A DNA stretch of 64,000 nucleotides from Prauserella muralis. GTDB lineage: Bacteria; Actinomycetota; Actinomycetes; Mycobacteriales; Pseudonocardiaceae. The stretch is taken from NCBI RefSeq assembly GCF_003202285.1, contig NZ_MASW01000004.1, forward strand, positions 1-64,000, read 5' to 3'. The notes below the pieces were generated by a model. It made no database searches. It was given only the letters and a program-made list of their open reading frames with translations, and had not been told where the DNA came from. The position numbers were made by a program, and so were the translations under genes. Positions 18,604 to 29,785 of this stretch are shown piece by piece. Every line of letters begins with the position of its first letter. Position 1 is the first letter of the stretch.

Positions 18604-19050
18604 TCACGCGACCGTGACGGAGTGCCTGCGGATGACCTGCTGCAGCAGCGGCATGATCTCCGCGAACGGCCGGTCCGCCGGGACGGTGGCGGCGAGGTCG
18701 GCGAACAGCCTGCCCGCGCCGTCGCCGGTGGTGAACGCCAGGAACCGCGCCGCGGCGCCGGTGACCTCGACGGTGTAGGCCGCGCCCGCGGGCACCGCCA
18801 CCGTCGCACCGGGAGCGAGCTGGTAGGACCGGCCGTCCACGTGCACGGTGAGCGCGCCGTCGAGCAGGTACAGCGCGGCCGCCCACGGCGAGCGGTGCGG
18901 CGGCGCGGGCGGCGCCTGCGGGGCCTCCACCTCGAACACCTCGTAGGCGCCGCCGGTGGCCTCGGCGCCGACCTTCACGATGTGCACGCCGTCGATCATG
19001 ACGTGCCGGATGCCCTCGCCGGGCGGGGTGTACTGCACATGTGTGGTCAC
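18604..19050 (-). CDS. Cupin-domain protein
   Basis: The 148-aa protein has a single cupin fold: LYLLDGALTVHVDGRSYQLAPGATVAVPAGAAYTVEV matches the second cupin motif region with its G(x5)PxG pattern. The usual metal-binding histidines are partly absent (PPHRSPW is the only His near motif 1), so catalysis is uncertain and a ligand-binding or regulatory role is possible. The start is GTG 19050. It forms a two-gene unit with the downstream SDR; a LAL regulator lies upstream on the same strand. Confidence 0.82.
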   Translation of the reverse strand: MTTHVQYTPPGEGIRHVMIDGVHIVKVGAEATGGAYEVFEVEAPQAPPAPPHRSPWAAALYLLDGALTVHVDGRSYQLAPGATVAVPAGAAYTVEVTGAAARFLAFTTGDGAGRLFADLAATVPADRPFAEIMPLLQQVIRRHSVTVA

Positions 19051-19132
19051 GGTGACTCCCGGGTCCGTAAAACGCTGCCCAGTTGGTGGACCGAGTGTCG
19101 CGGCCCCGCGCGGCCGCGGTGCGAGTACCGGA

Positions 19133-21751
19133 CTACTCGATGTGCGCCTGCCGCAGCAGCGCCGCGAGCTCGGCGCGGTCGCCGACGCCGAGCTTGGTGC
19201 CGACCCGGTACAGGTGGCCCTCCACGGTGCGCACCGACAGCACCAGCCGTCGCGCGATGTCCCGGTTGGACAGCCCCTGTGCGGCGAGCGTGACCACCTC
19301 GCGTTCCCGCGCGGTCAGGGGCAGCGGGCTCGCCGCTGCCGCCAGCGCCGGGGTGCGCGCACCTTCGCACGCCTCGGCGAGGTGGTGGGCGCGGGCGGCG
19401 GCCACGGCGGCCGAGCCGCGCAGGCCCCGCCGGGCGCAGGCGGTGGCGGCTTGCGCGGCGGCGTCGGCCGCGGCGAGCCGGTCGCCCATCGCCTCGTAGC
19501 GGCCGGCGACCGACAGCAGCGCCGCACCGTCCTGCTCGGCCAGCGCCTGGGCATGCGCCAGCGCCGTGGGCGCTCGCGGCCCCTGCACCCGGCTCACCAG
19601 CTCGCCAAGGCGGCCACCGGCGTCGCGATCGCCGAAGCAGACGCCGATGTTCAGCGCGAGCACCTCGTAGGCCGGTGCGTCGGCGTCGCGCGCGCAGTCT
19701 GCGGCCGACCGCGCCGCGGCGATCGCCTCGCGGGTCGCCCCTTCGGCGGCGCACACCCATGCCCCGGCCAGCACGACGTCGGGTTCGTGGAACCGGTACG
19801 CCGGGTGCCGCTCCGCGTCGAGCTCGGCCAGCAGGCGCCGGGCGGCCTCGGTCTCCCCGGCCAGTGCCAGCGCCTGGGTGAGGTGCAGGCGGCAGCGGAA
19901 CCGGAACTCGTGGGTGGCCACCGCCCGCAGGCCCGCCCGCGCCTCGCGCAGCCACCGGACGGCGGTGCGCACGCGGCCGGCGGCCAGTGCCGCCTGGCCC
20001 AGGAGCACGAGACCCATCAGCTGTGGCGGCCCGGGCACGTCGACGCTGTCGGCCCGCCGTTCGCGTGCGATCGGCTCGATCTCCCGGACGTTTCCGCTCA
20101 GCCGCAACGCCAGGATGTGCGAATCGCTGATGCCGAAGCGCAGCACGCCGGCATCCGACGTGCGCGCCGCCTCGTAGGCGACGGGAGCGGCGCGCCGCAC
20201 GTCGTCGACGCGGCCCAGCACCGCGGCCGCGGCCATGACACCCACGGCGGCCAGTGCCCTCACCTGCCCACCGAGCAGCGGGGAGTCCAGCAGCCGCAGC
20301 CCGCTGCCGAGCGCCGTGCGCGCGCGGGCCAGGGACGCGTCCAGTGCCACGCGCATCGCGGTGAGGGCCGCCCTGGCGGAGGCGTCGGTGGTCTCGGCGA
20401 GCGCAGCGGACAGCACCGCGTCGGCGGCCGCCTCGTCGCGCATCGTCCAGAACAGGTTCCCGGTTCGCACCAGCGCCAGGTGGGCCCGTTCCGGGCCGGC
20501 ACCCGCCGACGCGTGGAGTTCGCCGAACACCTGCTCGGCCTCGGGCCCCTTGCTCAGCCAGGTCAGGGCGTAGCCGAGAGCCAGCTTCGCCTCCCGGCCC
20601 GCGCCCGCGTCCACGGCCGCCCGCGCGAGCCGTTCGCACAGGCCCAGGTCGAGCAGCCGCAGCGCCTCTCTGGCCGCGGACTCGAACAGCACCGGGTCGG
20701 GGGTGAGGTCGGAGTCGAGCGTCAGCACCGCCCTGCGGACGGTGTCGCCGGAACGCCGGCCACCCGTGCCGGCGATCGAGGTCGCGATCCGCCCCCGCAG
20801 CCTGCGCGCCCTGGCGACGCCCAGTTCGGCGCGGCGCACCTCGCCGTAGAGCGGGTGGGCCAGCCGGACGGGCAGGCGGCGGCCGTCGGTGTCAAGGCGC
20901 ACCAGCCCGGCCGACTCGGCGTCCTCGATCGCGTCCGGGCCGGTGAGCCGCGCCAGTGCCGCGTGCCCGAGAGGCTCGCCCAGCGCCAGCAGGTCGAGCA
21001 CGTCCCGCACGGGGCGCGCCAGCTCCCCCATCCGTTCCCGGACCAGTTCGGCCAGTTCCACCGACAGCTGCGCCTGGCCCCGCCAGCACCACAGCCCCTC
21101 GACGTGGCGCAGCCGGCCCGCGGCGAGCTCACCGTCGGCCAGGTGCCGCAGCAACATCGGGTTCCCGCCGGTCAGCGACCACAGGCAATGGACGGCCGCG
21201 CTCTCCACCGGCCCCTCCAGTGCCGCCTCCAGCAGGGCCGCGGTCTCCGGCTCGGACAGGGGCCGGATCTCCAGCCGCGGGACATGCCCGTCCTTCCACA
21301 GTGCCCGCACGGCGCCGGGCACCGGTTCGCCGGAGCGCAGCGTCGCCACGACCGTCGCGACCCGGCGTACCACCAGGTGGTGCACCAGCATCGCCGACAC
21401 CTCGTCCAGCAGGTGCGCATCATCCACGCCCAGCACGACCCGGGCCTGGCCGCCGGTCAGCGCGTCGGCGGCGTGCCGCAGCAGCAGGGCGGGTTCGGCA
21501 GCGAGCTCGCCGAGCAGTCCGGCGAACGCACCGAGCGGCATCGTCCTGGCCGACGCGGTGCCGTAGGCCCAGCGCACGGTCGCGCCACGCTCGCGGGCCA
21601 GCTCCAGCGCCTCGCGCGCCAGGCGGGTCTTGCCCACGCCGGCGGCGCCCGAGAGCACCACCCCGGAACCGCCCGTGGCAGGCCACCGCATCGCCGCGGC
21701 CACGTACCGCAGCTCCTCGTCCCGGCCGGACAGCGGCCAGTCGCGCGCCAC
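19133..21751 (-). CDS. Large ATP-binding LuxR-family regulator (LAL type)
   Basis: The 872-aa protein has an N-terminal AAA/STAND-type ATPase with Walker A GAAGVGKTRLAREAL at about residue 35 and Walker B-like RVVLGVDDAHLLDE. A long Ala/Leu/Arg-rich helical repeat middle (TPR-like) follows. The C-terminus is a LuxR helix-turn-helix (LTAREREVVTLAAQGLSNRDIARRL...SVRTVEGHLYRVGTKLG). Length and order match LAL regulators such as those of Streptomyces secondary-metabolite or sugar operons. The inducer is unknown. The start is GTG 21751. It probably activates the adjacent cupin-SDR pair, but this is inference from position. Confidence 0.9.
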   Translation of the reverse strand: MARDWPLSGRDEELRYVAAAMRWPATGGSGVVLSGAAGVGKTRLAREALELARERGATVRWAYGTASARTMPLGAFAGLLGELAAEPALLLRHAADALTGGQARVVLGVDDAHLLDEVSAMLVHHLVVRRVATVVATLRSGEPVPGAVRALWKDGHVPRLEIRPLSEPETAALLEAALEGPVESAAVHCLWSLTGGNPMLLRHLADGELAAGRLRHVEGLWCWRGQAQLSVELAELVRERMGELARPVRDVLDLLALGEPLGHAALARLTGPDAIEDAESAGLVRLDTDGRRLPVRLAHPLYGEVRRAELGVARARRLRGRIATSIAGTGGRRSGDTVRRAVLTLDSDLTPDPVLFESAAREALRLLDLGLCERLARAAVDAGAGREAKLALGYALTWLSKGPEAEQVFGELHASAGAGPERAHLALVRTGNLFWTMRDEAAADAVLSAALAETTDASARAALTAMRVALDASLARARTALGSGLRLLDSPLLGGQVRALAAVGVMAAAAVLGRVDDVRRAAPVAYEAARTSDAGVLRFGISDSHILALRLSGNVREIEPIARERRADSVDVPGPPQLMGLVLLGQAALAAGRVRTAVRWLREARAGLRAVATHEFRFRCRLHLTQALALAGETEAARRLLAELDAERHPAYRFHEPDVVLAGAWVCAAEGATREAIAAARSAADCARDADAPAYEVLALNIGVCFGDRDAGGRLGELVSRVQGPRAPTALAHAQALAEQDGAALLSVAGRYEAMGDRLAAADAAAQAATACARRGLRGSAAVAAARAHHLAEACEGARTPALAAAASPLPLTAREREVVTLAAQGLSNRDIARRLVLSVRTVEGHLYRVGTKLGVGDRAELAALLRQAHIE

Positions 21752-21846
21752 CGGAGCATCGTACTCGCGAACCGGCGCAGGTCAGGCGATGCGCAGGCGC
21801 CCGATGCCACGGCGCCCGGCCGCCGCGCCGCGGACTCCAGGCGCAC

Positions 21847-22182
21847 CTAGCGGGCGAACCGGCTCGCGAGGTCGCGGTGCCGGTGGACGGCTTTGGCGGC
21901 GTCGTCACGGGGGATGATCGCACCGGGCATCCGGCTCAGTTGCTCGACCTGCTCGGCGAAACGCCGGTGCTCCCTGGCGGCGTGTTCGCGGCAGGGCAGG
22001 CAGGTGACGCTCTCCGGGTGAGGCGAAGTCATCGCGTAGGGCACCCGCCGTCCGCAGCCGGTGGTGACGACACTCGGCGCGTCGCGGGCCACGCCCAGCA
22101 CCGCGGTGAACGCGGCACGGACGGCGCCGCCCGCCTCCACGACCTTGTCCTCGACGTGGATGTGCGGGTCGCTGTCGGTCAT
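21847..22182 (-). CDS. Hypothetical protein with Cys/His cluster
   Basis: I do not recognise the family. The 111-aa product contains TTGCGRRVPYAMTS followed by VTCLPCREHAAREH: one Cys, then a CxxC and two His, a plausible zinc site of the small zinc-ribbon kind. The rest is charged. ATG 22182 (MTDSDPHIHVEDK) is preferred to the in-frame start 36 bases upstream, because the N-terminal extension is low complexity. It stands alone between the LAL regulator and a cupin gene. Confidence 0.65.
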   Translation of the reverse strand: MTDSDPHIHVEDKVVEAGGAVRAAFTAVLGVARDAPSVVTTGCGRRVPYAMTSPHPESVTCLPCREHAAREHRRFAEQVEQLSRMPGAIIPRDDAAKAVHRHRDLASRFAR

Positions 22183-22249
22183 CGGTGTCAGCGCCTTCCG
22201 CCGGAGCCCTCCGGCCACCAGGCTAGCGGCGCCCGCGCGCCGCCGGGTG

Positions 22250-22681
22250 TCACTGCTCGTGCAGCCACTCCTGGATCATGACGTCCGAGGCGTGCACGCA
22301 CATGATCCGCAGCACGCCGGAGCCGGTGTTGGTGAAGCCGTGCCACACGCCCGCGCCGACGACGGCGGTGTCCCCCGCCCGCGCGACCAGCGTCTCGCCG
22401 CCCGCACGGATCGTCGCCTCTCCTTCGAGCACGGTCCACGTCTCGCTGTAGGGGTGCCGGTGCAGGCCGGGCCCCTGGCCCGGCGTGTTCTCGACGAGGA
22501 AGAACGAGATCCCGGACCCGTGGGGGCGCCCCTCGAACCGCAGCGTGCGGCTCTCGCCGACGCGGAGCTCGTCGGCGGGGATGGCACGGGGGCCGGGCGT
22601 CGGACGCCCGTGTTCCGTGCTGTCCGTGCCCGTTGCGTCGACTGCGTGGGCTGTGCTGGTTCTGTGGGCGGCGACCTGCAT
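22250..22681 (-). CDS. Cupin-domain protein
   Basis: This 143-aa protein is a small cupin. GLHRHPYSETWTVLEGEATIRAG gives cupin motif 1 (HxH(x)nE...G), and GDTAVVGAGVWHGFTNTG gives motif 2 with its His. The metal ligands are complete, so a metal-binding dioxygenase/isomerase or ligand-sensing role is possible. It resembles the 'quercetin dioxygenase-like' small cupins. ATG 22681 is divergent from the ArsR/DUF5937 regulator across 92 bp, which suggests that regulator controls it. Confidence 0.85.
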   Translation of the reverse strand: MQVAAHRTSTAHAVDATGTDSTEHGRPTPGPRAIPADELRVGESRTLRFEGRPHGSGISFFLVENTPGQGPGLHRHPYSETWTVLEGEATIRAGGETLVARAGDTAVVGAGVWHGFTNTGSGVLRIMCVHASDVMIQEWLHEQ

Positions 22682-22773
22682 GGCTTCGCTCCTTCGGGCC
22701 GTCGATGCGGTGGTGTCCGCATCGGGTGCCGCAAGGCTCTCGCGCGGCCGCGGAACCCGGCTAATGTTTCGGC

Positions 22774-23760
22774 GTGGACCGAAAGTTCGTGGAGTTCCGG
22801 CTCGCGCCCGACGACATCTCCGCGCTGCGCTTCGGCGTCTCCCCCGGGCACGAGCTGTGCCACGCCGTGCGGGCGCTGCAGACGCCGGGTGCCCATCCGC
22901 TGCAGTGGGGCTGGATCCACGCGGTCCGCGACGCCGTGCCCTCCGGCGCCTTCGACCTGTTGTGTGTCCTGATCGGCAGGGACGGCTACTTTCCCGACTT
23001 CCTGACCGCGAGCCCGGCCTGGGACATGACCGCCGACGACGAGGTCGCCCGGCTGCGCGAGGCGCCACTCGGGCCGATGCGCGTCGATCTGGGCAAGATG
23101 GTCGAGCGCTCGGCAGGCGCGCGACGGGAGGCGCTGCGCCGGATGCGCGAGCGGCCCCGCTCGGCACGGGCGATGATCGCCGACGCCTGGCGGGAGTTCT
23201 GGGACGCCGCGCTCGCCCCGCACTGGCCGCAGCTGGACCGCCTGCTGCGCTCCGACATCGCCGTGCGGTCGAGGCGGATGACCAGTTCCGGCATCGCGGC
23301 GATGGTGGGCACGCTGCACGACTCGGTCGACTGGCGGGGCGACGCGGTGCGCGTGCGGACGCGCCTGCACGAGGAGATCGTCGACTGCGCGGGCAGTGGG
23401 CTCGTGCTGGTGCCGTCGGTGCTGGCCCGGCGCTGCTCGGTGCTGACCGAGCGGCCCGCGCAGCCGACGTTGTTCTACCCCGCGCACGGCGTCACCGAGA
23501 CGTGGTCGCGCGACGACGGAGCCGGCGAGGCCGCGATCGCCGTGGTGCTCGGCGCGGGCCGCGCACGGCTGCTCCACGTCCTGAGCGAGCCGTTGTCGAC
23601 CAGCGAGGCCGCGGCCGCGGCCGCGCTGACCGTGTCCACCGCCTCCGAGCACCTCACCGCGCTGCGGCGCGCCCGCCTCGTCGACCGGCGGCGCGACGGC
23701 GCCCGGGTGCTGCACTGGCGCAGCCCGCTGGGCGAGGCGTTGCTCGCCGCCAACGCCTGA
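22774..23760 (+). CDS. ArsR-like winged-helix regulator with DUF5937 N-terminus
   Basis: The 328-aa protein has a long N-terminal domain (about 1-240) of the DUF5937 kind. The C-terminal winged helix is of ArsR/SmtB style: LLHVLSEPLSTSEAAAAAALTVSTASEHLTALRRARLVDRRRDGARVLHWRS in part. No metal-binding Cys pair is evident, so it probably senses an organic ligand. GTG 22774 is the start. It is divergent from the 22250-22681 cupin gene, its likely target. Confidence 0.85.
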   Translation: MDRKFVEFRLAPDDISALRFGVSPGHELCHAVRALQTPGAHPLQWGWIHAVRDAVPSGAFDLLCVLIGRDGYFPDFLTASPAWDMTADDEVARLREAPLGPMRVDLGKMVERSAGARREALRRMRERPRSARAMIADAWREFWDAALAPHWPQLDRLLRSDIAVRSRRMTSSGIAAMVGTLHDSVDWRGDAVRVRTRLHEEIVDCAGSGLVLVPSVLARRCSVLTERPAQPTLFYPAHGVTETWSRDDGAGEAAIAVVLGAGRARLLHVLSEPLSTSEAAAAAALTVSTASEHLTALRRARLVDRRRDGARVLHWRSPLGEALLAANA

Positions 23761-23780
23761 GCCGCGCCACCCGGCGGTGC

Positions 23781-23817
23781 CGGTGTCCGGGCCCGCGAGC
23801 GGCAGGCCCGGACACCG
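23781..23817. terminator. Hairpin between convergent genes
   Basis: The 13-bp perfect arms CGGTGTCCGGGCC (23781-23793) and GGCCCGGACACCG (23805-23817) flank an 11-nt loop in the 68-bp gap between the ArsR-like gene (plus) and katG (minus). It probably stops transcription from both directions. Confidence 0.75.
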
Positions 23818-23828
23818 TGCTCACCGGA

Positions 23829-26078
<2,250 letters not shown>

Positions 26079-26510
26079 TCAGGAACGGGTTGCGGTGGAG
26101 CAGGCAGGGCACAGGCCCCAGTAGACGACCTCGGCCTCGTCGATGGTGAAGCCGTGTGTCTCCGACGCGGTGAGACAGGGCGCGCTGCCCACGGCGCAGT
26201 CGACATCGGCGATGGCCCCACACGACCGGCACACGACGTGATGGTGGTTGTCCCCCACCCGTGACTCGTATCGCGCCACCGAGCCGGGCGGCTGGATCCG
26301 CCGCAGCAGACCCGCCGTGGTCAGCGCACGCAGCACGTCGTAGACGGCCTGGTGAGACACCTCGCCGAGGTTGTCCCGCACGACGCCGATGATCGACTCG
26401 GTGTCGGCGTGCGGGTGATCGTGCACCGCGGACAGCACCGCCAGGCGGGGACGCGTCACCCGCAGCGAGACGCCCCGCAGCATCCGCTCGAAGTCCGTGG
26501 TCGTGGGCAC
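26079..26510 (-). CDS. furA: Fur-family repressor controlling katG
   Basis: The 143-aa protein is a Fur-family regulator. The winged helix (SHQAVYDVLRALTTAGLLRRI), the metal-sensing HHHVVCRSCG and the C-terminal CPAC pair for structural zinc are visible. The start is GTG 26510. In Mycobacterium and Streptomyces, FurA/FurS/CatR represses the catalase-peroxidase gene under reducing conditions and autoregulates; the gene order here is the same. An AT-rich imperfect palindrome at 26531-26549 is the likely operator. Confidence 0.95.
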   Translation of the reverse strand: MPTTTDFERMLRGVSLRVTRPRLAVLSAVHDHPHADTESIIGVVRDNLGEVSHQAVYDVLRALTTAGLLRRIQPPGSVARYESRVGDNHHHVVCRSCGAIADVDCAVGSAPCLTASETHGFTIDEAEVVYWGLCPACSTATRS

Positions 26511-26530
26511 GGCACGGAGTGTGCCCTATT

Positions 26531-26549
26531 TTCTGGAATGAATCAAGAA
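26531..26549. promoter_or_regulatory. Likely Fur box / furA promoter region
   Basis: TTCTGGAATGAATCAAGAA is an imperfect 19-bp palindrome (outer TTCT/AGAA arms) in an AT-rich patch, about 20 bp upstream of the furA GTG, in otherwise very GC-rich DNA. Position and base composition match autoregulated furA-katG promoters in actinobacteria. Confidence 0.65.
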
Positions 26550-26593
26550 TCTGCCGGGATCGGTCCGGCATGTCACCCGGTGCGGCGACGGTC

Positions 26594-27655
26594 TCACCGC
26601 GGCGAGGCCAGGGCCAGCGCGCCGCGGATGGCCAGGTCACGCGCGGGCAGCCACCGCGTCGACCGGGAGAGCCTGCCCGCCCGCAACGACGCGGCCGCCA
26701 GGCGCCGGGTGGGCGGCCGCCGGAGCCGGTCGTAGCGCCGCAGGGCGGAGGCGAGGTCGTCGGCGCCGGCCACGGCCTCGGTCAGCACGACCGCGTCGAT
26801 CATCGCCTGACAGGCGCCCTGGCCGAGATCCGGGGTCATGGCGTGGGCGGCGTCCCCGAGCAGCGCGACATTGCCGGTGGTGAAGCCGGGCAACGGAGCC
26901 AGGTAGTGCAGGCCGTGCCGCAGCACGCCACCGTCCTCGATGCGCTCCAGCACCCGGGGTATCGGGTCGTGCCAGTCGCCGAAGAGCCCGCGCAGCTCGG
27001 CCAGATCCCCGGCCGGGGGCCGGTAGTCCTCGGCGGCCCGCAGGGTCGCGTACCAGTTGGCGCACCCCGGGCCCTGCGGGGTGAGGCCGAACTTCCGGCC
27101 CCGCCCCCAGGTCTCACCGCCCGCTTCGAGATCCAGCGCCACGCTGCCGCGCCACGCGACGACCCCCGAGTAGCGGAGCCCGGAGCGTGACCCGAAGAGG
27201 GCGCCACGGACCGTGCTGTGGATGCCGTCGGCGCCGATCACCAGGTCGTACTCGGCCCGCAGCGCCGCCGGATCGGCGACGGCGACGCCATAGTGCACGA
27301 TGCCGGGCGGAAGCGCTCCGGCGAGCAGACCGAGCAGCACCGGCCGGGACACCAGATACACCGGGTCGCCCTGCCGCCGCTGCACCCTGCCGACGTCGAT
27401 GGTGGCGATCCTCGATCCGTCGGGCCTGCGGATCGCCCCGTCGGGCTGGCGCCGTCCTGCGGCGCGGACGGCCTCGCCCAGCCCCAGCCGGTCGAGCGCC
27501 CGCAGCGCCGTGGGCCAGATGCCCAGCCCGGTACCCGTCGTGGCCGGTCCTTCCGCGCGCTCGAACACGCTGACCCGCCACCCCGCCCGGATGAGGCCGC
27601 CCGCGACGGTGAGCCCGCCGATGCCACCACCCACCACTGCCGCCGTCCTCGCCAT
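26594..27655 (-). CDS. FAD-dependent aromatic-ring-type monooxygenase (PHBH family)
   Basis: The 353-aa flavoprotein has the N-terminal GGGIGGLTVAGGL FAD-binding motif, the DG motif (DLVIGADGIHSTVRG) and the GD motif (VALLGDAAHAMTPDLGQGACQAM), the hallmarks of group A single-component hydroxylases such as salicylate or 3-hydroxybenzoate hydroxylase-like proteins. It would use NAD(P)H and oxygen; the substrate is unknown. ATG 27655 faces a divergent TetR gene across 55 bp that contain two palindromes, so repression by that TetR is likely. Confidence 0.92.
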   Translation of the reverse strand: MARTAAVVGGGIGGLTVAGGLIRAGWRVSVFERAEGPATTGTGLGIWPTALRALDRLGLGEAVRAAGRRQPDGAIRRPDGSRIATIDVGRVQRRQGDPVYLVSRPVLLGLLAGALPPGIVHYGVAVADPAALRAEYDLVIGADGIHSTVRGALFGSRSGLRYSGVVAWRGSVALDLEAGGETWGRGRKFGLTPQGPGCANWYATLRAAEDYRPPAGDLAELRGLFGDWHDPIPRVLERIEDGGVLRHGLHYLAPLPGFTTGNVALLGDAAHAMTPDLGQGACQAMIDAVVLTEAVAGADDLASALRRYDRLRRPPTRRLAAASLRAGRLSRSTRWLPARDLAIRGALALASPR

Positions 27656-27666
27656 GAGCCCACCGT

Positions 27667-27701
27667 ACTACAGATGTAGTGCCGATGACTACACGTGTAG
27701 T
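27667..27701. promoter_or_regulatory. Two phased TetR-type operators
   Basis: ACTACAGATGTAGT (27667-27680) and the perfect palindrome ACTACACGTGTAGT (27688-27701) share arms ACTACA/TGTAGT and lie 21 bp apart, two helical turns. They fill the divergent region between the FAD monooxygenase and the TetR gene and end ten bases before the TetR ATG. Cooperative binding of two dimers on one face of the DNA is likely. Confidence 0.85.
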
Positions 27702-27710
27702 GTGCCGGGC

Positions 27711-28274
27711 ATGTCCGACCGGGAGACGCAGCTGCTCGATGCCGCGATCGACGTGCTGGGCACCCGTGGCACGCGCCACCTCACCCACCGCGCCGTGGAC
27801 GCGCGGGCGGGCCTGCCCCTCGGCTCGACCTCCAACCGCTTCCGCACCCGCGAGAGCCTGCTGGCCGGTGTGCTCGGGCGCATCCTCGATCGCGAGATCG
27901 CCGCCTGGACCACACTGGGGACGGTGGATCCGGCCGACCGGGACGGCTTCACCCGCTCCGCGGGCAGGCTGGTGCGCGAGCTCAGCACCGGCGGCCGGGT
28001 CCTGACACTCGCGCGCCACGCGATCATGGTCGAGGCGGCGGCCCACCCGCCGCTGCAACGCCAGATCGCCGACGCGCAACGGCGGCTGATCGCCTGGGCC
28101 GCGCCGCTGGTCGCCGCCCTCGGCTCGGCCGACCCGGAGCGGCACCTGCGGCTGCTGCTGGCCTTGATCGACGGGCTGCTGACCAACCAGCTCGCCCATC
28201 CCGACCCGGAGTTCGACCCGGAGACCGCGATCGCCACTCTGCTGCGCGGGATGCTGGGCAGGACGGCCGGCTAG
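27711..28274 (+). CDS. TetR-family regulator, divergent from FAD monooxygenase
   Basis: The 187-aa protein has an N-terminal TetR helix-turn-helix (TQLLDAAIDVLGTRGTRHLTHRAVDARAGLPLGSTSNRFRTRESLL in part). The C-terminal domain resembles the TetR_C group found with flavin monooxygenases. ATG 27711 is preferred; a GTG nine bases earlier is in frame but falls at the edge of the operator. It probably represses itself and the monooxygenase gene through the two palindromes just upstream. Confidence 0.92.
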   Translation: MSDRETQLLDAAIDVLGTRGTRHLTHRAVDARAGLPLGSTSNRFRTRESLLAGVLGRILDREIAAWTTLGTVDPADRDGFTRSAGRLVRELSTGGRVLTLARHAIMVEAAAHPPLQRQIADAQRRLIAWAAPLVAALGSADPERHLRLLLALIDGLLTNQLAHPDPEFDPETAIATLLRGMLGRTAG

Positions 28275-28283
28275 CTAGCCCGC

Positions 28284-28919
28284 TCAGTCCACACCGAGCA
28301 GCGCCGCGGGGGTCTTCCGCCGCAGCTCGGATGCCGTCACGCCGGGCGCGGTGTCGACCAGCCGCAGGCCGTCGGGCGTCACGTCCAGGACCGCGAGGTC
28401 GGTGATGACGCGGTCGACGACCCCGGCACCGGTCAGCGGCAGCGTGCAGCGCTCGACGATCTTGGGGCTGCCGTCCTTGGCGACGTGGTCGGTGAGCACG
28501 ACGACGCGCCTGGTGCCCGCGACCAGGTCCATGGCGCCGCCCATGCCCTTGACGAGTGCGCCGGGCACGGTCCAGTTGGCGAGGTCGCCGTTGGCGCCGA
28601 CCTGGAGCGCGCCGAGCAGCGCGAGGTCGAGGTGACCGCCGCGGATCATCGCGAACGAGGTGGCCGAGTCGAAGAAGCTGCCGCCGGGGTTGACGGTGAC
28701 GGTCTGCTTGCCCGCGTTGATCAGGTCGGCGTCCTGCTCCCCCTCGGCAGGGAACGGCCCGAGCCCGAGGATGCCGTTCTCGCTCTGCAAGGTCACGCGG
28801 ATCCCGGCAGGCACGTGGTTGGCGACCAGCGTGGGAATGCCGATGCCGAGGTTGACGTAGTCGCCGTCGCGCAGCTCACGCGCCGCGAGCGCCGCCATCT
28901 CGTCACGTGTCCAGCCCAC
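28284..28919 (-). CDS. scoB: 3-oxoacid CoA-transferase subunit B
   Basis: The 211-aa beta subunit carries the catalytic glutamate in [11 protein letters not shown] and the conserved GGAMDLVAG and [14 protein letters not shown] segments. With subunit A it moves CoA from succinyl-CoA to acetoacetate or 3-oxoadipate; the two activities (ScoAB versus PcaIJ) cannot be told apart by eye. GTG 28919 lies two bases after the subunit A stop. It converges on the TetR gene. Confidence 0.93.
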   Translation of the reverse strand: MGWTRDEMAALAARELRDGDYVNLGIGIPTLVANHVPAGIRVTLQSENGILGLGPFPAEGEQDADLINAGKQTVTVNPGGSFFDSATSFAMIRGGHLDLALLGALQVGANGDLANWTVPGALVKGMGGAMDLVAGTRRVVVLTDHVAKDGSPKIVERCTLPLTGAGVVDRVITDLAVLDVTPDGLRLVDTAPGVTASELRRKTPAALLGVD

Positions 28920-28921
28920 GA

Positions 28922-29629
28922 TCAGACCTCCGCCCTCGGCCGCACGGTCAGCTTCTCGATCCGCTTGACCCGACCGGCCGCCGCGACCAGCCGGTCCACG
29001 TACACGCCCGGGGTCAGCACCGAGTCCGGGTCGAGGAAGGCGTCGGCCACGACGATCTCGGCCTCGGCGACGCTGACGCGGCCGCACGTGGCGACGAGCG
29101 GGTTGAAGTTGCGCGCGGCGTAGCGGTAGGTCAGGTTGCCCGCGCGGTCCGCGGTGTGGGCGTGCACGAGTGCCAGGTCGGCGACGATGCCGCGCTCCCG
29201 CACGTAGGTGACGCCGTCGAACTCGGCGTGTGGCTTGCCCTCGGCGACCGGGGTGCCGACGCCGGTCCTGGTGTAGAAGGCCGGGATCCCCGCGCCGCCC
29301 GCGCGCATCCGCTCGGCGAGCGTGCCCTGCGGGACGAACTCCACCTCGAGCTCACCGTCGAGGTACTGCTGCGCGAACAGGGTGTTCTCGCCGACGTAGG
29401 AGGCCAGCACCCTGCGCACCTGGCGGTTCTCCAGCAGCAACCCGAGACCGGCGCCGTCCACCCCCATGTTGTTGGACACGATCGTCAGGTCCCGCACCCC
29501 CGAGTCGCGCACGGCCTCGATGAGATCGTGCGGGTTGCCGGACAGGCCGAACCCACCGACGGCGATGGTGATGCCGTCGGCGAGCACGCCGGTCAGCGCC
29601 TCCGCGGCGTCGCGGTGAACAGTGGGCAT
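28922..29629 (-). CDS. scoA: 3-oxoacid CoA-transferase subunit A
   Basis: The 235-aa alpha subunit has the [16 protein letters not shown] CoA-binding signature near the N-terminus, [14 protein letters not shown] and the [24 protein letters not shown] region typical of this family. It forms a heterodimer or tetramer with the adjacent subunit B. ATG 29629 faces a divergent IclR gene across 156 bp containing TGAAC repeats. That arrangement is common for beta-ketoadipate or ketone-body genes, so PcaI-like function is a real alternative. Confidence 0.93.
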   Translation of the reverse strand: MPTVHRDAAEALTGVLADGITIAVGGFGLSGNPHDLIEAVRDSGVRDLTIVSNNMGVDGAGLGLLLENRQVRRVLASYVGENTLFAQQYLDGELEVEFVPQGTLAERMRAGGAGIPAFYTRTGVGTPVAEGKPHAEFDGVTYVRERGIVADLALVHAHTADRAGNLTYRYAARNFNPLVATCGRVSVAEAEIVVADAFLDPDSVLTPGVYVDRLVAAAGRVKRIEKLTVRPRAEV

Positions 29630-29755
29630 GCCAGTCCTCCTCAGCGTCCGTTCAGTGAGCGTCGCGGGAAGTCAAGACCGGCGCGGTGGTTCGGTCAATG
29701 CCGCGGAATATCCAGGCGTCGATCTTCTCACCCGGTGAACGTCGCCGCGAGGGGC

Positions 29756-29770
29756 GTTCATTCAGTGAAC
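29756..29770. promoter_or_regulatory. Possible IclR operator
   Basis: GTTCATTCAGTGAAC has inverted GTTCA/TGAAC arms separated by five bases, 16 bp before the IclR ATG. Related pieces occur nearby: GTTCAGTGAGC at 29650-29660, close to the scoA start, and GGTGAAC at 29734-29740. Copies near both divergent starts suggest control of both genes. Confidence 0.5.
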
Positions 29771-29785
29771 GTAGGATCGGTGACC

